From Acheta domesticus (Eukaryota; Arthropoda; Insecta; Orthoptera; Gryllidae): a stretch of 64,000 bases of DNA. How positions within the stretch are numbered: the first letter of the stretch is position 1; each line of letters begins with the position of its first letter. The DNA is taken from NCBI GenBank assembly GCA_031308135.1, contig JAHLJT010000631.1, positions 221,257,584 to 221,321,583 on the forward strand, given 5' to 3'. The position numbers and the translations under genes were made by a program. This document shows positions 63,601-64,000 of this stretch, in pieces. The notes under the pieces are model-generated. The model searched no databases, was not told the DNA's origin, and saw only the letters and a list, made by a program, of their open reading frames with translations.

Positions 63601-64000
63601 CATTGCTTTCTTATGTTTTGTGAGTCTCTCCAGAGCTAAAATATATGAAATTTTTAAAATGCTATGTAATATACTTGTTTATTAGATATTCAAAAATAGT
63701 ATTAATTGCATTTAGATGTGAATCTTTGGATTGTATTTATTGTTATCATATAGTACAGAAGCATTAAATAAATCAAAACAAAATTGTGCATTACTGGTGA
63801 GTACATATTTGGTGAAAAAAATAATATTCCTTATTTTTTATTTGATCTTTTATAGATTGGCATATTTTGAAAGAAACTATACATTCCTTACCCAACGACA
63901 GTTGACATCAGAAGTGAGCACACATTATATCGGGCAGCTCTTGAAGCAACTTTATGTACTTGTCTTAGGACTGGACGTACTAGGAAATCCCTATGGTCTT
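330..64000 (+). CDS. Vps13: Vps13 (VPS13A/C-type bridge-like lipid transfer protein), 28 exons, partial at both ends
   Basis: This is a split gene running through the whole window. Established family role: VPS13 proteins are long hydrophobic-grooved rods that move phospholipids in bulk between membranes at contact sites, and they are placed there by adaptors bound to the VAB domain. Sequence evidence: 28 + strand exons joined at GT-AG sites give about 1,630 residues whose order matches VPS13A/C. Landmarks in order are the rod segment [17 protein letters not shown] (exon 8), [15 protein letters not shown] (exon 10), six VAB repeats (exons 10-20), [13 protein letters not shown] (exon 22), [19 protein letters not shown] (exon 25) and [17 protein letters not shown] (exon 28). 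Human VPS13A is about 3,170 residues, so roughly half is here. The N-terminal chorein domain and the final C-terminus are outside the window. Insects usually have one VPS13A/C orthologue; VPS13B and VPS13D are less likely from the landmark motifs. The only reading problem is at the exon 24 acceptor. Confidence 0.95.
735..1290. mobile_element. fragment of the foldback repeat family (right-arm type)
   Basis: Diverged match to the right arm of the element at 16815-20633. It shares 'aaaatttggag.c..tttttgagaaaat', 'atggtttaggtgctagca', the 'acagatgttttccta.caat' stretch and 'gattctgcctacat.tcatgtgagagg'. No termini are preserved. It lies in intron 1. Confidence 0.6.
1508..2294. repeat. CA-rich minisatellite followed by (TC)n
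   Basis: 1508-1627 is a CG/CA alternating stretch. 1628-2216 is a tandem array built on ACCACACACACGC, ACCACACTACC and ACACATGC blocks, with a compound period near 32 bases and block-number variation. 2229-2294 is (TC)n. Long frames in it on both strands (His/Thr-rich or Cys/Val-rich) are repeat artefacts. Confidence 0.95.
2295..3432. other. rest of intron 1
   Basis: AT-rich intron. A less AT-rich patch at 2451-2600 may be an old short repeat, but I cannot classify it. No exon is supported. Confidence 0.5.
3433..3548 (+). CDS. Vps13: Vps13 exon 2 of window (rod region)
   Basis: The exon is 116 nt, with acceptor ctgcgcag and donor ttg|gtaaga, entering in phase 1 and leaving in phase 0. It encodes a Ser/Thr/Pro-rich linker followed by [18 protein letters not shown]. 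That is the characteristic first beta-strand pair of a VPS13 repeat (VKF.F....L...L). Confidence 0.9.
3757..5587. mobile_element. DNA transposon with ~640-bp terminal inverted repeats
   Basis: 3757-4400 reappears as its reverse complement at 4960-5587, with outermost ends GGCTCTAGCC and GGCTAGAGCC. Matching landmarks include the 'cgacctggcgggccaattttg' and 'tcatcaatgga/tcatcaataga' blocks. The 560-bp centre keeps a transposase relic on the + strand. The element fills most of intron 2. No clear target-site duplication is visible, which suggests an old insertion. Confidence 0.85.
4455..4982 (+). pseudogene. DDE transposase relic (DDE_Tnp_4-like) inside the long-TIR element
   Basis: One reading frame contains [17 protein letters not shown] and [19 protein letters not shown], a helix-turn-helix-like region. 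An in-frame TGA follows at 4665-4667. The same frame then gives [20 protein letters not shown] and [17 protein letters not shown]. 'DGTY.....N' is the first catalytic Asp block of DDE_Tnp_4-type endonucleases. The rest of the catalytic core is deleted, so the copy is inactive. Family assignment is from motif resemblance only. Confidence 0.6.
5671..5962 (+). CDS. Vps13: Vps13 exon 3 of window (rod region)
   Basis: The exon is 292 nt, acceptor acctattag, donor tttg|gtaaat, phase 0 in and phase 1 out. It encodes about 97 residues. [18 protein letters not shown] and the following [13 protein letters not shown] match the strand-turn-strand groove repeat ending in the conserved 'L.DxR.G' turn. [15 protein letters not shown] begins the next strand. 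The alternating polar/hydrophobic strands are what is expected of the lipid-carrying groove. Confidence 0.93.
5963..7740. other. intron 3, first part
   Basis: AT-rich sequence with no supported exon. A less AT-rich stretch at about 7190-7330 may be an old repeat fragment that I cannot name. Confidence 0.5.
8243..8366 (+). pseudogene. hAT transposase dimerisation-domain relic
   Basis: It translates to [17 protein letters not shown] and then, after a one-base frame change near 8292-8296, to [20 protein letters not shown] and a stop. This is the C-terminal hAT signature 'SVERSFS.FK..LTD.RH.LT.ENLEK.L..YC' (also found in CGGBP1-like domesticated hATs). Upstream 7750-8240 is less AT-rich and may be the decayed body of the same element, but no conserved motif is visible there. 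Confidence 0.75.
8521..8640. repeat. subterminal GCCTAAA repeats, probably a hAT 3' end
   Basis: Five or six copies of (g)tgcctaaa or its complement ttaggtg lie just downstream of the hAT relic. Clustered short subterminal motifs of this kind are typical transposase-binding sites in hAT elements. Similar clusters occur at 18535-18600, 20634-20700 and 42590-42660. Confidence 0.5.
8757..8836. repeat. (AAT)n-(ATT)n microsatellite
   Basis: An AAT run switches to ATT, making a perfect-looking trinucleotide palindrome of about 80 bp in intron 3. Confidence 0.95.
9176..9507 (+). CDS. Vps13: Vps13 exon 4 of window (rod region with Thr-rich loop)
   Basis: The exon is 332 nt, acceptor aatgtag, donor aat|gtaagc, phase 1 in and 0 out. 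It encodes [20 protein letters not shown], equivalent to the 'V.FL..V.DFF' helix of other VPS13s. A low-complexity Ser/Thr/Lys-rich loop of about 50 residues (about 9300-9410) follows, then [20 protein letters not shown], a well-conserved family signature. The loop is probably a disordered excursion from the rod. Confidence 0.95.
9508..9869. other. intron 4
   Basis: A 362-nt AT-rich intron with a short (AAAT)n run near 9716-9735. Nothing else seen. Confidence 0.8.
9870..9992 (+). CDS. Vps13: Vps13 exon 5 of window (rod region)
   Basis: The exon is 123 nt, phase 0 to 0, acceptor tctcttacag, donor cag|gtaaca. It encodes [20 protein letters not shown] and [18 protein letters not shown], two groove strands ending in the conserved 'L..Y.C.FNP..R' motif. 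A (TTG)n(TTA)n microsatellite starts within 10 bases of the donor. Confidence 0.93.
10001..10086. repeat. (TTG)n(TTA)n microsatellite at the 3' end of the LINE
   Basis: About 85 bp of TTG then TTA units begin 8 bases after the exon 5 donor. On the minus strand this is (TAA)n(CAA)n directly at the 3' end of the R4/Dong-like element. Confidence 0.95.
11774..12064 (-). pseudogene. CR1-like ORF2 C-terminal relic
   Basis: It encodes [50 protein letters not shown] and SAFKNSLDK. This is the standard post-RT tail of CR1/Jockey-group LINEs ('RG...KL.K......R..FF..R.V..WN.LP......S...FK..LD'). Confidence 0.85.
12335..13107 (-). pseudogene. CR1-like ORF2 apurinic endonuclease relic
   Basis: 13107-12652 reads [35 protein letters not shown] and [17 protein letters not shown], the APE-type endonuclease start. 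12598-12335 continues in another frame with [27 protein letters not shown] and GQSDHLVI, the 'T....T.SLLDLV' and 'SDH' catalytic blocks. The frame break near 12600-12650 and the truncation show it is inactive. Confidence 0.8.
13119..14067 (-). pseudogene. CR1-like ORF1 relic interrupted by a (CTCA)n array
   Basis: 14067-13837 encodes a coiled-coil region ending [16 protein letters not shown], the usual '.R..N..IYG.' start of the LINE ORF1 RRM. 13523-13119 encodes the C-terminal side, including [17 protein letters not shown] and KPRIVNRMG. The two halves are separated by about 310 bp of CTCA repeats. Confidence 0.7.
13535..13852. repeat. (CTCA)n microsatellite inside LINE ORF1
   Basis: A TC run is followed by CTCACTCAC units with variants (ccctcact, ctcacct). 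It disrupts the ORF1 of the nested CR1-like element, so it expanded after that insertion. Confidence 0.95.
15341..15432. repeat. compound (GTT)n(CAT)n(CGT)n trinucleotide repeat at the LINE 5' end
   Basis: TTG, then TCA/TCG trinucleotide units abut the 5' end (plus-strand right edge) of the R4/Dong-like element. Confidence 0.9.
15433..15752. other. end of intron 5
   Basis: A unique-looking AT-rich stretch between the trinucleotide repeat and the exon 6 acceptor. No other feature. Confidence 0.6.
15753..15855 (+). CDS. Vps13: Vps13 exon 6 of window (rod region)
   Basis: The exon is 103 nt, acceptor tttttaatag, donor ccag|gtgaag, phase 0 in and 1 out. It encodes [18 protein letters not shown] and [15 protein letters not shown]. 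The 'IL.PC.I' start is a recognisable family feature. It lies 5.8 kb after exon 5 because intron 5 carries the R4/Dong-like element. Confidence 0.92.
16051..16197 (+). CDS. Vps13: Vps13 exon 7 of window (rod region)
   Basis: The exon is 147 nt, acceptor taatttctag, donor acag|gtacag, phase 1 to 1. It encodes [18 protein letters not shown], the helix that closes a groove repeat. A charged, Trp-containing linker ([16 protein letters not shown]) follows. Introns 6 (195 nt) and 7 (84 nt) are short, so exons 6-8 form a tight cluster. Confidence 0.92.
16282..16613 (+). CDS. Vps13: Vps13 exon 8 of window (rod region, most conserved block)
   Basis: The exon is 332 nt, acceptor taaatgtag, donor cag|gtaaca, phase 1 in and 0 out. 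It contains [39 protein letters not shown] and [11 protein letters not shown]. These are among the most recognisable VPS13A/C motifs ('GNQTLPM', 'WS....A..SLE..YYN..L..WEPL.EPVE'). This exon alone would identify the gene. Confidence 0.97.
16951..17032. repeat. (TTG)n(TTTC)n microsatellite
   Basis: TTG units followed by TTC and TTTC runs inside the left arm of element A. Absent from the equivalent part of the right arm. Confidence 0.9.
17260..17590. mobile_element. hAT MITE copy 1, inserted in foldback element A
   Basis: The ends are CAGGGCTTTCTAACTGG and, on the other strand, CAGGACTGTCCAACTT. A perfect 8-bp duplication GCCTAAAC lies at 17252-17259 and 17591-17598. The interior has the 'tgcggcc.....gcggcccacgg' ends typical of hAT-derived short elements and no coding capacity. 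The insertion postdates element A. Confidence 0.85.
19095..22230. mobile_element. element B, bounded by ~130-bp inverted repeats
   Basis: 19095-19230 (AACTAGTGGTGCTACAGA, then ATGGCACAGACTTTCC) recurs as the reverse complement at 22105-22230. The two arms share 'ttgccagct', 'ttgccac' and 'ccaaagtac'-type blocks. The same ends bound the copy at 39111-40986. B overlaps foldback A without nesting inside it, so A and B probably belong to one composite family whose ends have been rearranged. Confidence 0.65.
20800..22002 (-). mobile_element. RTE-like non-LTR retrotransposon fragment (reverse transcriptase)
   Basis: 22002-21562 encodes [19 protein letters not shown] and [20 protein letters not shown]. 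After a frame change near 21600, 21637-20822 encodes [17 protein letters not shown], the RT active-site box with its two Asp. [33 protein letters not shown] and [17 protein letters not shown] follow. The order is that of an RT C-terminal half. The N-terminal endonuclease is missing. The clade is judged by style of the C-terminus only. Confidence 0.85.
22341..22514 (+). CDS. unrecognised 57-codon open frame followed by poly(A)
   Basis: ATG to TAA, preceded by an in-frame TAA immediately upstream and followed by an A-run. It contains [19 protein letters not shown] and [18 protein letters not shown]. No family is recognised. It has no usable splice acceptor, so it is not an ordinary Vps13 exon. 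It could be a small independent message, the stub of a retroposed sequence, or chance. Confidence 0.2.
   Translation: MIGKMENQTLSKLKSHIKSGLGVLMDSATCLFDYLSRVCSKSCKRSGKSETKDTSSI
22766..22882 (+). CDS. Vps13: Vps13 exon 9 of window (linker before VAB)
   Basis: The exon is 117 nt, phase 0 to 0, acceptor tgccttaaag, donor aaa|gtgagt. It encodes a Pro/Ser/Glu-rich segment ([20 protein letters not shown]) and then LMAIEISSK, which restarts the strand completed by exon 10. The acidic, probably disordered linker is typical just upstream of VAB. It follows a 6.15 kb repeat-filled intron. Confidence 0.88.
22883..23243. other. intron 9
   Basis: A 361-nt AT-rich intron. Nothing else seen. Confidence 0.8.
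23244..23431 (+). CDS. Vps13: Vps13 exon 10 of window (start of VAB domain, repeat 1)
   Basis: The exon is 188 nt, acceptor tttctgtag, donor agcag|gtattt, phase 0 in and 2 out. It encodes [20 protein letters not shown] and then [17 protein letters not shown]. The second part opens the VAB (Vps13 adaptor-binding, formerly SHR-BD) beta-propeller-like domain. The repeat Asn of FTIKN is at 23370-23372. In yeast the VAB domain binds Pro-X-Pro adaptors, and the Asn in each repeat is near-invariant across the family. Confidence 0.95.
24249..25878. mobile_element. possible pogo/Tigger-like DNA element with degenerate ends
   Basis: The left end CAGTGAAACCTGTCTTAAG and the right end (other strand) CAGATTGAAACCTCCTGAAA are similar inverted termini. 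Both continue into 'gcggtca/gcgatcac'-like motifs. The left flank is TA but the right flank is CA, so the duplication is not intact. No transposase frame survives. Occupies most of intron 10. Confidence 0.4.
24460..25000. repeat. inverted repeat pair within intron 10
   Basis: A 33-bp block at 24467-24499 (aggaattaataaaaggcac...) matches the reverse complement of 24959-24991 with two mismatches, and weaker matching extends about 15 bp outward. It could be a MITE of about 530 bp or an internal part of the element described at 24249-25878. Confidence 0.55.
25970..26132 (+). CDS. Vps13: Vps13 exon 11 of window (VAB)
   Basis: The exon is 163 nt, acceptor gtgatacag, donor aag|gtataa, phase 2 in and 0 out. 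It encodes [20 protein letters not shown] and TLEQYLKIK. The 'V..G..V.L' segment is the typical linker strand between an Asn motif and the next VAB strand pair. Confidence 0.92.
26404..26565 (+). CDS. Vps13: Vps13 exon 12 of window (VAB)
   Basis: The exon is 162 nt, phase 0 to 0, acceptor ttttgtgcag, donor cag|gtacat. It encodes [17 protein letters not shown] and [13 protein letters not shown]. 'LPV...DKR.F.L' is the start of the second VAB repeat. Its Asn motif is completed by exon 13. Confidence 0.93.
26566..27107. other. intron 12, first part
   Basis: AT-rich sequence. 26990-27107 may be an extension of the foldback fragment that follows. No exon seen. Confidence 0.4.
27108..27492. repeat. 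CAGA/CAGG minisatellite
   Basis: CAGACAGA and CAGGCAGG runs, plus a ~38-bp unit (cagtcaggcctacagacagg...) repeated between 27209 and 27297. It probably grew from the 'gacggacagacagacag' motif found in the foldback family (compare 20386-20401). Confidence 0.9.
27540..27972. mobile_element. foldback family fragment (right end)
   Basis: It contains diverged versions of the element A right arm in order: 'ttcaaaaattcagaatta.cagtgaaaat', 'gggcactagtattgttcag', and the terminal block 'gcatcattacataactttc.c.tat...acatataac' ending at about 27972. The left end is not recognisable. Confidence 0.6.
28136..28293 (+). CDS. Vps13: Vps13 exon 13 of window (VAB repeat 2)
   Basis: The exon is 158 nt, acceptor tgttttctgcag, donor gaagg|gtaagt, phase 0 in and 2 out. 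It opens with [14 protein letters not shown]. By spacing (hydrophobics at +4 and +6) the repeat Asn is at 28142-28144. [17 protein letters not shown] follows, the 'VPL.....L.F.' strand pair of VAB. Confidence 0.94.
28507..28795. repeat. GC-rich GAC/GAGGATCGC minisatellite
   Basis: About 290 bp of GACGAC units punctuated by 'gaggatcgcgac' and 'gaccaccccgac', very GC- and CpG-rich in an AT-rich intron. All three-base frames stay open on both strands (Asp-rich on +, Val- or Ser-rich on -), which is a property of the repeat and not evidence of a gene. Confidence 0.95.
28796..29907. other. rest of intron 13
   Basis: AT-rich. Contains a purine run with eight G at about 29470 and the hairpin at 29219-29286. 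No exon seen. Confidence 0.6.
29219..29286. repeat. short hairpin (27-bp arms) in intron 13
   Basis: The arm aaagggttaaatgttgtc... and the reverse complement of the downstream arm match at about 24 of 27 positions, around a 14-15 base loop. It would fold in the Vps13 pre-mRNA. A minimal MITE end pair (TTAACCC-type) or an incidental hairpin are both possible. Confidence 0.6.
29908..30028 (+). CDS. Vps13: Vps13 exon 14 of window (VAB)
   Basis: The exon is 121 nt, acceptor tttcctttaag, donor aag|gttagt, phase 2 in and 0 out. It encodes [16 protein letters not shown] and VLQCDPKSQ. The 'S..PF.WK.L......L.C' pattern is conserved in VAB inter-repeat loops. Confidence 0.92.
30029..30771. other. intron 14
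   Basis: A 743-nt AT-rich intron with a normal pyrimidine-rich acceptor. Nothing else supported. Confidence 0.7.
30772..30996 (+). CDS. Vps13: Vps13 exon 15 of window (VAB repeat 3)
   Basis: The exon is 225 nt, phase 0 to 0, acceptor cttgtttacag, donor cgg|gtatga. It encodes [18 protein letters not shown]. The repeat Asn is at 30874-30876, in the family form 'I.L.PT....N.LP'. [16 protein letters not shown] follows. Confidence 0.95.
31115..31330 (+). CDS. Vps13: Vps13 exon 16 of window (VAB repeat 4)
   Basis: The exon is 216 nt, phase 0 to 0, acceptor agacatttttcag, donor aga|gtaagt. It encodes [18 protein letters not shown], the hallmark VPS13 motif 'Y.PYW..NKTG..L.Y', with the repeat Asn at 31301-31303. 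It sits only 118 nt after exon 15 and precedes the 15 kb intron 16. Confidence 0.97.
31331..32440. other. intron 16, first part
   Basis: AT-rich, with a poly-T run at 31886-31911. No exon or recognisable element. Confidence 0.6.
32441..32777. mobile_element. hAT MITE copy 2
   Basis: The ends are CAGGGCTGTCCAACTT and (other strand) AAGGGCTTTCCAACTGG. A perfect 8-bp duplication CTCTAGAC lies at 32433-32440 and 32778-32785. The CTCTAGAC-like target agrees with the TCTAGA-like preference of hAT elements. The interior is related to copy 1, in inverse orientation. Confidence 0.88.
33500..33680 (-). pseudogene. possible pogo/jerky-type transposase fragment
   Basis: The minus strand reads [20 protein letters not shown] and then [13 protein letters not shown]. 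This resembles the 'G.PG.DW...F..R......R...N..RAR....' segment after the helix-turn-helix of CENP-B/pogo-type transposases. It is a short match without catalytic residues, so the assignment is weak. Confidence 0.3.
34262..34477. mobile_element. possible piggyBac-type MITE
   Basis: A 216-bp block runs from TTAACCTTTCAACGC to GCGTTGAAGGGTTA, i.e. inverted ends CCYTTCAACGC next to TTAA and GTTA flanks. The interior is relatively GC-rich with an imperfect palindrome around 34387-34400 (gggcccctttaggggc). A TTAA target and CCY ends are the piggyBac pattern. One flank is imperfect. Confidence 0.5.
35236..35870. mobile_element. pogo-like MITE, older truncated copy
   Basis: It shares the left end (c.gtaga..t..attataagaga), 'ataaattatgagcattttcttc' and 'gttaatgcgaatactgaaaaaa' with the better copy at 49126-49919, in the same order and spacing. 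The right terminus is not found. Confidence 0.6.
37195..37510. mobile_element. foldback family fragment
   Basis: It contains 'agggagaaagttaactaatactgcacaa', 'tttttggcagaaaaa', 'tgtagccagaatccatgtttgtgggccc' and 'tgtctgtctgtaaacaacattagtggctaaa'. These match the outer left arm of the copy at 39111-40986 in order. No termini. Confidence 0.6.
38430..38723 (-). pseudogene. CR1-like reverse transcriptase fragment
   Basis: The minus strand encodes [20 protein letters not shown] and [14 protein letters not shown], the 'Y.DFAKAFDTVNH..L..KL...G' RT block. After frame breaks it gives [10 protein letters not shown] near 38480-38440, the next RT block. The conserved first catalytic Asp (in DFAEAF) remains. 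The YADD box is absent, so this is a relic. Confidence 0.75.
39111..40986. mobile_element. foldback/element B family copy in intron 16
   Basis: The ends are AACTAGTGGTGCTAAAAT and (other strand) AACTAGTGTTTTTACAGAAT, followed on both by '.GCACA.ACTTT'. Inside, TTTACTTTCCCATATAC at about 39451 is the same inner terminus as element A. The left-arm blocks follow in the same order as 16815-18500 ('ccaaaatggatttttccc.atcgatcagg', 'aaaagcggctccaaatttttt', and others). It therefore shows the A and B termini together in one element. No coding capacity. Confidence 0.75.
40987..46375. other. intron 16, last part
   Basis: AT-rich intron. 42479-42540 holds two tandem copies of a 32-bp unit (ttactatcataattcagg...). 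42590-42660 holds a cluster of 'aaaggcaaa' motifs like those next to the hAT relic. I find no exon, and the exon 16 to 17 protein junction leaves no gap to fill. Confidence 0.6.
46376..46579 (+). CDS. Vps13: Vps13 exon 17 of window (VAB)
   Basis: The exon is 204 nt, phase 0 to 0, with a long T-rich tract before acceptor tttgcag and donor aag|gtaatt. It encodes [20 protein letters not shown] and [16 protein letters not shown]. This is the classic 'P..F.F......K......D...S..F.LD..G..G.V.C' block that directly follows the NKTG motif. The fit at the exon 16/17 junction shows that no exon is missing from the 15 kb intron. Confidence 0.97.
47170..47510. mobile_element. hAT MITE copy 3
   Basis: The ends are CAGAGGAGTTCAACTTGC and (other strand) CAGGGCTGTCCAACTGG. 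The flanking 8-mers are ttctaagg (47162-47169) and ttctaagc (47511-47518), a one-mismatch duplication. The interior contains 'ggccatattttcat' and 'ggccacatgaggccc', as in copies 1 and 2, but is otherwise diverged. It lies in intron 17. Confidence 0.8.
47909..48046 (+). CDS. Vps13: Vps13 exon 18 of window (VAB repeat 5)
   Basis: The exon is 138 nt, phase 0 to 0, acceptor tttgttatcag, donor aca|gtaagt. It encodes [20 protein letters not shown]. The family form is 'V.F.P.Y...N.....I.V.E', with the repeat Asn at 47984-47986. Confidence 0.96.
48047..48475. other. intron 18
   Basis: A 429-nt AT-rich intron. Nothing else seen. Confidence 0.8.
48476..48619 (+). CDS. Vps13: Vps13 exon 19 of window (VAB)
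   Basis: The exon is 144 nt, phase 0 to 0, acceptor tcaatgtag, donor aag|gtaaaa. It encodes [19 protein letters not shown] and ends TLLRLDNK. 'C.PFWP' and 'LLRLDN' are strong VPS13 signatures. Confidence 0.96.
48823..48971 (+). CDS. Vps13: Vps13 exon 20 of window (VAB repeat 6)
   Basis: The exon is 149 nt, acceptor actgttttgtag, donor ccgaa|gtgagg, phase 0 in and 2 out. It encodes [19 protein letters not shown] and [18 protein letters not shown], with the sixth repeat Asn at 48919-48921. The donor is inferred, because reading through gives an immediate TGA. Joining to exon 21 restores a Lys codon and the expected downstream motif. Confidence 0.93.
49126..49919. mobile_element. pogo/Tc1-mariner-type MITE (794 bp)
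   Basis: The ends are CAGTAGATCCCCATTATAAA and (other strand) CAGTAGAACCTCATTATAAG. TA flanks both sides (49124-49125 and 49920-49921), the TA duplication of Tc1/mariner-pogo elements. The CAGTAGAACC-type end is typical of pogo/Tigger. No intact transposase. Inserted in intron 20. Confidence 0.85.
50375..50486 (+). CDS. Vps13: Vps13 exon 21 of window (end of VAB)
   Basis: The exon is 112 nt, acceptor ttattttgtgcag, donor aag|gtgagc, phase 2 in and 0 out. It encodes [20 protein letters not shown] and ends ISDDLRK. It matches the family block 'P......TW..P.G...L.W.'. A partial look-alike of this exon lies 6.2 kb downstream at 56718-56789. Confidence 0.95.
50487..52223. other. intron 21, first part
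   Basis: AT-rich intron with a poly-T run at 51179-51198 next to a purine-rich patch (51100-51178). No exon before the candidate at 52224. Confidence 0.6.
52224..52607 (+). CDS. candidate alternative 3'-terminal exon or nested coding exon (127 codons)
   Basis: An open frame starts exactly after a possible acceptor (tatgtttttag) and runs 127 codons to TGA. AATAAA follows at 52610-52615, only two bases after the stop. In frame it continues phase 0 from exon 21. The product would have a basic/polar start, an acidic run ([17 protein letters not shown]), a Lys-rich stretch, and one strongly hydrophobic segment ([17 protein letters not shown]) near the C-terminus. I do not recognise the sequence. 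It could be an alternative terminal exon of Vps13, an exon of a nested gene, or a transposon remnant. The frame is long for DNA this AT-rich, but that alone does not prove coding. Confidence 0.4.
   Translation, partial: STLHNRSKTFIQPITEERNISSSESQHDDTDKYDDGDGGSGGGAGDCVIKDNSRGVNRNTKIIIQTKLEKPWEKKKSLTEKTQLVFTELLSLYLLFFVMAFNFFTVILRSCPFYPKLYVEIATIKIH
52608..56717. other. intron 21, between the two candidate exons
   Basis: Mostly AT-rich. 53590-54110 is less AT-rich, contains 'ccgttggaccgatctccatgaaagttggc' and looks like an old unclassified repeat. 54258-54290 is a G8/C12 palindromic block around gcatgc. No supported exon. Confidence 0.45.
56718..56789 (+). CDS. Vps13: candidate Vps13 cassette exon (24 codons, phase 0-0), resembling the end of exon 21
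   Basis: A 72-nt segment is bounded by acceptor atatttccag and donor aag|gtgagg. It is open in phase 0, so it could be included or skipped without shifting the frame. It encodes [15 protein letters not shown] and then KRRADDLRK. Exon 21 contains FTWTNP...LIW and also ends DDLRK directly before a GTGAG donor, which suggests a diverged partial exon duplication. Other VPS13 proteins have no equivalent insertion between this point and the SFF-GLQRI motif, so inclusion would be lineage-specific. It cannot replace exon 21, because joining exon 20 (phase 2) to it reaches a stop after about 9 codons. Confidence 0.5.
56790..58599. other. intron 21, last part
   Basis: AT-rich. 58100-58210 is a purine-rich AAG/GAAGA stretch. 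No exon seen between the cassette and exon 22. Confidence 0.6.
58600..58835 (+). CDS. Vps13: Vps13 exon 22 of window (C-terminal region)
   Basis: The exon is 236 nt, acceptor tctgacacag, donor gctag|gtcagt, phase 0 in and 2 out. It encodes [19 protein letters not shown] and [19 protein letters not shown]. Both are hallmark VPS13A/C motifs ('VSF..G.QR..LFT.D' and 'EI...L...G.SLVNN'). Confidence 0.97.
58915..59074 (+). CDS. Vps13: Vps13 exon 23 of window (C-terminal region)
   Basis: The exon is 160 nt after a 79-nt intron, acceptor tttttacttgcag, donor gag|gttagt, phase 2 in and 0 out. It encodes [19 protein letters not shown] ('S..V.WE.......KPL') and a helix with AYVRYQQDL. It ends VQTLENGME. 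The phase at the 3' end conflicts with the first AG of exon 24 (see that entry). Confidence 0.93.
59426..59648. repeat. alternating purine-pyrimidine (CA/CG)n minisatellite, 22-bp period
   Basis: It is almost purely alternating CA and CG dinucleotides. A 22-bp higher-order unit (acacacac...cgcgcgcatgc) is visible from successive ATG/TTG marks at 59512, 59534, 59556 and 59578. It lies in intron 23. Confidence 0.95.
59894..60098 (+). CDS. Vps13: Vps13 exon 24 of window (C-terminal region; start uncertain)
   Basis: The frame encodes [39 protein letters not shown] and [13 protein letters not shown], clear VPS13 motifs ('R...V.R.Q.DNQ....FPVV..PV.PP.S'). The donor is cagtg|gtaagt, phase 1. The strongest acceptor (gtgtag) ends at 59882, but starting there in phase 0 gives a stop after seven codons. 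The frame is kept if a second AG at 59892-59893 is used. Alternatively one base is missing near 59888-59891: an extra T would read VDFEKGELI, similar in layout to relatives. I chose 59894 because it needs no change to the sequence. Confidence 0.75.
60099..60741. other. intron 24, ending in a (TTA)n/(TTG)n microsatellite
   Basis: A 643-nt intron. A G/T-rich run lies at 60311-60332, and 60620-60726 is a TTA/TTG trinucleotide repeat that reaches to within about 15 bases of the exon 25 acceptor. Confidence 0.85.
60742..60914 (+). CDS. Vps13: Vps13 exon 25 of window (C-terminal region)
   Basis: The exon is 173 nt, acceptor tatgattgcag, donor gag|gtgaga, phase 1 in and 0 out. It encodes [32 protein letters not shown] and [11 protein letters not shown]. 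It matches the family block 'KPF.D.S.......YF..L.QE....D.GF'. The region before the acceptor is a (TTA)n/(TTG)n microsatellite instead of an ordinary pyrimidine tract. Confidence 0.96.
61017..61136 (+). CDS. Vps13: Vps13 exon 26 of window (C-terminal region)
   Basis: The exon is 120 nt, phase 0 to 0, acceptor gttgttatctag, donor aag|gtaatt. It encodes [19 protein letters not shown] and [12 protein letters not shown]. 'YD.LH.SPLK' immediately before the 'IHLSFSLS' strand is a standard VPS13 arrangement. Confidence 0.95.
61137..62497. other. intron 26
   Basis: AT-rich intron, 1,361 nt. No exon or recognised element. Confidence 0.7.
62498..62631 (+). CDS. Vps13: Vps13 exon 27 of window (C-terminal region)
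   Basis: The exon is 134 nt, acceptor tttgaatgtag, donor ttttaa|gtgagt, phase 0 in and 2 out. It encodes [18 protein letters not shown] and [18 protein letters not shown] ('L..S.G.TLTD..DVVFKL'), the strand-plus-amphipathic region leading into VPS13_C. Confidence 0.96.
62632..63855. other. intron 27
   Basis: AT-rich intron, 1,224 nt. No exon or recognised element. Confidence 0.7.
63856..64000 (+). CDS. Vps13: Vps13 exon 28 of window, cut by the window end (VPS13_C)
   Basis: The acceptor is cttttatag, phase 2. The exon is open to the last base. It encodes [17 protein letters not shown], then [17 protein letters not shown], the near-universal '[18 protein letters not shown]' signature that opens the conserved C-terminal VPS13 domain. 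The remaining C-terminal exons lie beyond 64000. Confidence 0.97.

Noticed and set aside
1..64000. CRISPR arrays, bacterial operons, rRNA or tRNA genes
   Set aside because: The direct repeats are eukaryotic micro- and minisatellites, the coding DNA is spliced, and I saw no cloverleaf or rRNA-like core.

Overview
The window is a slice of an animal, very probably insect, nuclear genome. It is AT-rich, has long introns, GT-AG splice junctions, abundant microsatellites and layers of decayed transposable elements. A hemimetabolous insect with a large genome would fit, but that is an inference from intron size and repeat types. No prokaryotic gene organisation is present.

One gene explains all the strong coding signal. 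It is a VPS13A/C-type bridge-like lipid transfer protein (insect Vps13) on the + strand. I can place 28 exons between 330 and 64000. All junctions keep phase except one ambiguous acceptor (exon 24). Together they encode about 1,630 residues: the second half of the lipid-channel rod (exons 1-9), the complete VAB adaptor-binding domain with all six repeat asparagines (exons 10-20), and the start of the C-terminal VPS13_C region (exons 21-28). The N-terminal chorein end and the extreme C-terminus (ATG2-C/PH-like) lie outside the window.

Layout: 1-16613 holds exons 1-8. Its introns carry a CA-rich minisatellite, a 1.8 kb DNA transposon with ~640 bp inverted repeats, a hAT relic, and an R4/Dong-like LINE split by a CR1-like LINE. 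16614-22765 (intron 8) is a nest of foldback-type inverted repeats, a hAT MITE and an RTE-like fragment. 22766-31330 holds exons 9-16. 31331-46375 is a 15 kb intron with MITEs, a foldback copy and an RT fragment. 46376-50486 holds exons 17-21. 50487-58599 is an 8 kb intron containing two candidate unlisted exons: a 72-nt in-frame cassette resembling part of exon 21, and a 127-codon open exon ending in stop plus AATAAA. 58600-64000 holds exons 22-28.

The most interesting leads are the two candidate alternative exons in intron 21, the frame break at the start of exon 24, the trinucleotide-repeat-flanked R4/Dong-like element with its nested CR1-like insertion, and the interleaved foldback elements of intron 8.
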